Shown: in pieces, positions 43,205 through 46,437 of the stretch | Layout: every line of letters starts with the position of its first letter | Position numbering within the stretch: position 1 is the stretch's first letter | NCBI GenBank assembly: GCA_013115135.1 | Contig: JABANP010000425.1 | Location: 1 to 46,437 of the forward strand | Source of the DNA: Perkinsus olseni | Taxonomy: Eukaryota > Perkinsozoa > Perkinsida > Perkinsidae | Reading direction: 5' to 3' | Length of the DNA: 46,437 nucleotides | The notes under the pieces: model-generated | Seen by the model: the letters and a program-made list of their open reading frames with translations, nothing else | What the model was told of the DNA's origin: nothing | Databases searched by the model: none | Program-made: the position numbers and the translations under genes

Positions 43205-45904
43205 TCAATGTCTCTCGACTTTCCCAAGTTGTTTAGCCACTGTCAAAGCTCTACCAATATTCTTGAGGAAAAATTCCTTCCCCCAGTCAGTAGAATTCCC
43301 GTACCCTTCAGGAGGGGTTCTTGCAATTTTAGCGGCTAAGGCCAAACACGCTTCTCTCCCCATTCCGTTTCCGAAAGCCTGGTTGATTGGGCCTTTGAGA
43401 TGAGCAAAGGGATAGAAGCTTGCGTATTTCTTCCGAAGGTCCTCAGCCGGACCTTCGTCACCCTCCTTCCAGCTGCCGCCCGCAAAGACTACCGTGCCCT
43501 TATCTCCAGTTGTTCTAAAGAGAGCATCGGTTTTCCTCGGGTCGCCGATGCTAGATCTTACGCGAAGAAAGCGTACATGTACCGTGGTTCGCTCACTCCC
43601 CAGCTGGCGATGTGGACTTGGGGATTTTTGTGCAGATATATGTGGCTGTCCGGGTAGGTGACTCTGCAAGACTCCGCGTCAGCCTCGATCCGGGCTGCCG
43701 CAGATTCTGTACTGATCGGATGGGACGACGATTCAAGCCCTCCACTGGTGTTTCTCCTGGAGCCCGTTCAAGTGCTCCAATTTCCGAGTCTCAGTGCTCG
43801 GAAAGGACACCCTCCCGAGCTCAGAGAAAAATTGTCCGTTTAAGTGCTAATTTTTCCCGAGTTCACTTTCCGAGAGCTAGGAAATCCGCTGGGGCCTGGA
43901 AATCCGAGCCCTCGGATAGCTCAATCCGAGTTCTTTGTTCAAGTGCCGCTCACTCGGCTGCCGGAAGGTTAATCCGAGTCCGAGTGGAGGGGGCTAGTGT
44001 TTCCGAGTCCTTCCGAAACCCAAGCTTCCTTGGTAACGCAACGCTTTCGTTCCCTTAGATCACACTATGCTATGGAATGATGAGTACCAATAATGGTAGT
44101 GACATTTGTGGGATGATGGATGTATGGGGAGTTGTTGATGGAACTCATGTGGTAGTTCACCCCCCGAGCCAGTTCGAGGACAGTTACTTGAATAGGCATC
44201 ATCAGCATTCGTTCAACTGCCAAATAGTATGCACCTATTCTCTCCGTATTTGCAACCTGTCATGTAGATGGGGTGGGTCGGTGCACCGACTCGGTGCACG
44301 ACAGCCGTGTGTTCCGGAATTCGACGATAGGCCGACGACTTGAAGCGGGGTGGCGACCTGATAATCTCAACGTTGTCGTCTTGGGAGACAGTGCGTATAG
44401 GTCATCGGCCTACTTACGCACACCGTTCTCTAGAGCCGGGGGAAGGATCCTAAACGCAGCTCAACAAGAGTTCAATGACCGTCATCGTCGAGGTCGCACG
44501 GTGGTGGAGAGGTGTATTGGGGTTCTGAAGAGCCAATTCCGATGTCTGAAGGATCTGAGGATAAGGGGTCGCAGAGAAACTGCCGGAGATTCTATGGAGC
44601 TTACAGCAAATGCAATTCGCGCTTGTGTTGCTCTCCGAAATTTTATCATAGTGCATAGAGTCGAGCAACAAGAAGATGCTCCAGATTCTGTTGATTATGT
44701 TGATTCTGATGTAGGAGGATCTACTGATTCGGAGAATGACTAGCTGAGTGATGGGTCTCGAGTTTCTGCTGTTGAGTTTCTGCCCCGCAGCGCGTTGTGT
44801 CGCAGGAGTTGGTTCACCGAGTAAGGCTACTTTTCCGAGTCGGAGACATTTCTCATAGGAATGACTTGAACACGAGGAAAATTATCTCGGGATCTGCACT
44901 TAGTAAAACTCCTCGGAAATTTCACTAATCCGAGTGGTCGCACTTGAACAGGCGATTACTCGGAACATGTTCACTAAGAATACCAACTCGGAGGGAACTA
45001 CTCGGACTCGGAACTCGGAAGCGTTTTGCACTTGAACGGGCTCCTGGGGCCTATTCAAGTGCTTCTCGTTTCCGGGTTCCGAGTCCGAGGGCAATTTACC
45101 AGGCCCCGAATCCGAGGATTAATTTTCCGAGACATCACCCATTCAAGTGCTTGAGCTAATTTTACGGGTATTATCTCCGATTTCCGAGTACGGGTCACAA
45201 TTCCAACTGTTCAAGTGCACCTCTACACAAATTTCCCGAGCTCGGGAAAAACCCGGGAAAAACCTCTCACTCGGAAAATTGACAATTGCGCGTTTCGTGG
45301 ATACGCGCAGCACAACTTTCAAGATGCGCTGTGAGATGCGCATCTTGAAGATGCGATAGTCATCTTGATCTTCAAGACGTGCTTAATGGGTCTATTAGTG
45401 GACGGCAGACTGTCAGCATGTTCAAGTGTTTGCTACTGTAGTGTGATATGTGTGGTGTGGTACTTTCGTAAGGGGCGTAGTGTTCACTCGGAAAGGCAGG
45501 GGCTCGGAATCAGTACCCGTTTCTTGTCGGAAATTTTTTCCTCGGAATCTGATCCCGTGAGCCGCACTTGAATGTAGACCTCGGATTTCCAGCTCGTGAG
45601 AGCGCAACTCGGATTCGGAAGAGTTCCGCCGAGCGCTCGGACCGAGCGCATAACTCGGAAATGCACTTGAATGCATTATTCTATCCCGAGTTCGGAAGGG
45701 ACGCCCTTCCGACTACTCGGACTCGGAAAGAGGGGCACTTGAATAGGCCCCTGGTCTGTTTGGCTGACTGAGGCACTTGGACGGAAGTCTGAGCCTGATG
45801 GAGAGTCATGATTACCTATCGCTGATGATTACCACACCTTGCAAAGCCATAACCGGGGTTAGAACCGCGGTCAAGGTGAAGGTGGAGCGAAGGAAGGTGA
45901 GCAT
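43205..45904 (-). CDS. Unknown secreted protein, exon interrupted by two DNA transposons
   Basis: Function unknown. Exon 1 (45904-45838) encodes a signal-peptide-like start (MLTFLRSTFTLTAVLTPVMA). A 74-nt intron joins in phase 1 to an exon starting at 45763 (AKQTRR). That exon is interrupted at 45753 by two PIF/Harbinger elements; its frame resumes at 43756 (NTSGGLESSSHPISTESAAA) and continues through DSHIYLHKNPQVHIASWGV. A short intron near 43590-43560 leads to the last exon (IGDPRKTDALFRTTGDKGTV ... WGKEFFLKNIGRALTVAKQL, stop 43205). The frame matches exactly if the elements are removed with one CTG, and also if a GT at 45738 is spliced to the CAG ending at 43757. Without the elements the product is about 215 residues. 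If the elements are not spliced out, the gene is broken. Confidence 0.62.
43760..45043 (+). mobile_element. PIF/Harbinger DNA transposon, element 1 (1,284 bp)
   Basis: The left end GAGCCCGTTCAAGTGC (43760) and the right end, its exact inverse ending at 45043, form terminal inverted repeats, followed inward by many copies of ccgagt/actcgg subterminal motifs. CTG occurs immediately outside each end (43757-43759 and 45044-45046), fitting the 3-bp CWG-type duplication known for this superfamily. It encodes a frameshifted DDE transposase on the plus strand, opposite to the host gene. Confidence 0.88.
44077..44743 (+). pseudogene. PIF/Harbinger (DDE_Tnp_4) transposase, frameshifted and truncated
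   Basis: Two overlapping frames (44077-44343 and 44273-44743) carry the DDE triad in order: the first Asp in WGVVDGTHVVVHPPSQF, then the SVHDSRVFRNS block, the second Asp in VVLGDSAYRSSAYL, and the Glu in RTVVERCIGVLKSQFRCLKD. The frame breaks at 44278-44299, where a 13-nt stretch (TCGGTGCACCGAC) is duplicated, shifting the frame by one. Only ~270 residues are covered; no N-terminal DNA-binding region or separate Myb-like protein is seen. The element is therefore probably non-autonomous now. Confidence 0.9.
45047..45750. mobile_element. PIF/Harbinger non-autonomous element 2 (704 bp)
   Basis: The left end GGGCCTATTCAAGTGC at 45047 and its inverse at the right end (45735-45750) form terminal inverted repeats related to those of element 1. 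CTG flanks both ends (45044-45046 and 45751-45753), and the left one is shared with element 1. The interior is rich in ccgag/ctcgg motifs and ttcaagtg copies, with no transposase. It is likely a deletion derivative mobilised by a related transposase. Confidence 0.85.
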
Positions 45905-46437
45905 TGGGTGAGAGAGTCGAAGTGTTCCTAAATGTTGATGAAGTTGTATTCGGTCTTTTCTACTGCGCACAGGGAAATCCCGGCCGTCCTCTGCTGAACT
46001 GTGGCCAGTTCGTTGCTACCGCAGCAGTGCTACGAGTCCGTGGCCCAGATCGGGGTGCTCATGGTAAGTGGGCACTATCGGCACCAGCTGGATTTCATGG
46101 AGTCACTTTGCGGAGCGCATCGTATCACGAGCTACATCTGTCTCGTCTCACCAGTCTCATCAGTCGCGTCTCATGCCACCAGCGCGCGTCATTTTAGAAA
46201 CTGTCAGACAGTTACTGTCTCGCCTCATGTGAAGTTTCTCACAACGGCATCCGAGCGGCTTGGAGAATAACGTATAATACAGCTGGTCGCGGGAGCTGAG
46301 ATTTGGCTTGCAGCATAGAGTCACAGCTGGTAGCGTGATGCCGACTGCCTCTGTCTCGCAAGCCTACAACATACCCAGATCCAGACTCAATTCCATGCCA
46401 CCGACTATTGTTGCTTCGAGCGCAAGCCTCATTGCAC
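45905..46437. other. Right end of window, no gene assigned
   Basis: This lies upstream of the minus-strand secreted-protein gene. A plus-strand candidate exon (acceptor ctgtggccag near 46008, donor CATG|gtaagt near 46062, reading SSLLPQQCYESVAQIGVLM) is possible but isolated. Nothing else is recognised. Confidence 0.35.

Overview
The window is nuclear DNA from a unicellular eukaryote. Nearly every gene is split by many GT-AG introns, mostly 45-60 nt long, and genes lie on both strands a few hundred bases apart. Together with the gene set (Dnmt2, Tyw3, EMC4, Atp11/ATPAF1, a mitochondrial IF-2, tandem LRAT-like genes), this suggests a protist, perhaps an alveolate of the Perkinsus type. That placement is inference from intron style and gene content and has not been tested. 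Gene models were built by hand: open frames were joined at GT-AG sites so that codon phase was kept and family motifs became contiguous.

Layout. 1-3670: minus-strand start of a secreted protein, then TYW3 and DNMT2/TRDMT1, whose families modify tRNA anticodon loops. 4672-8473: three unrecognised multi-exon genes and a tRNA-Ser(GCU). 8624-11817: a stand-alone biotin-protein-ligase N-terminal (BPL_N) protein. 12.4-13.0 kb: two small minus-strand ORFs. 13375-21179: a very intron-rich mitochondrial IF-2 with an acidic/basic insertion and no C-terminal tRNA-binding domain. 21.3-31.6 kb: a tandem duplication of serine carboxypeptidase (S10) plus LRAT-like gene; the second S10 copy is a pseudogene. 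32194-32827: a Prx5-type peroxiredoxin. 33.7-36.4 kb: two tandem UbiA prenyltransferases. 37.4 kb: a foldback MITE. 38255-39106: EMC4. 39902-42914: ATPAF1/Atp11. 43205-45904: a gene for an unknown secreted protein whose second exon is interrupted by two abutting PIF/Harbinger DNA transposons.

How the genes relate. Two genes are mitochondrial biogenesis factors (IF-2, Atp11), both with basic, hydroxylated N-termini that look like transit peptides. Two act on tRNA anticodon-loop positions 37 and 38. Several are endomembrane or secreted proteins (S10, UbiA, EMC4, the 43-46 kb gene). I see no operon-like logic, as expected for a eukaryote.

The most interesting signal is at 43757-45738. Two PIF/Harbinger elements, each bounded by the same 3-bp CTG, sit inside a coding exon. 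On the coding strand the target duplication reads CAG and supplies a 3' splice site, while the terminal inverted repeat supplies a GT 12 nt inside the element. Splicing there would remove both elements and keep the reading frame, which would be a new intron made from transposons. The window also holds four other introns of 1.3-1.9 kb among dozens of about 50 nt, and a few candidate introns as short as 28-41 nt.
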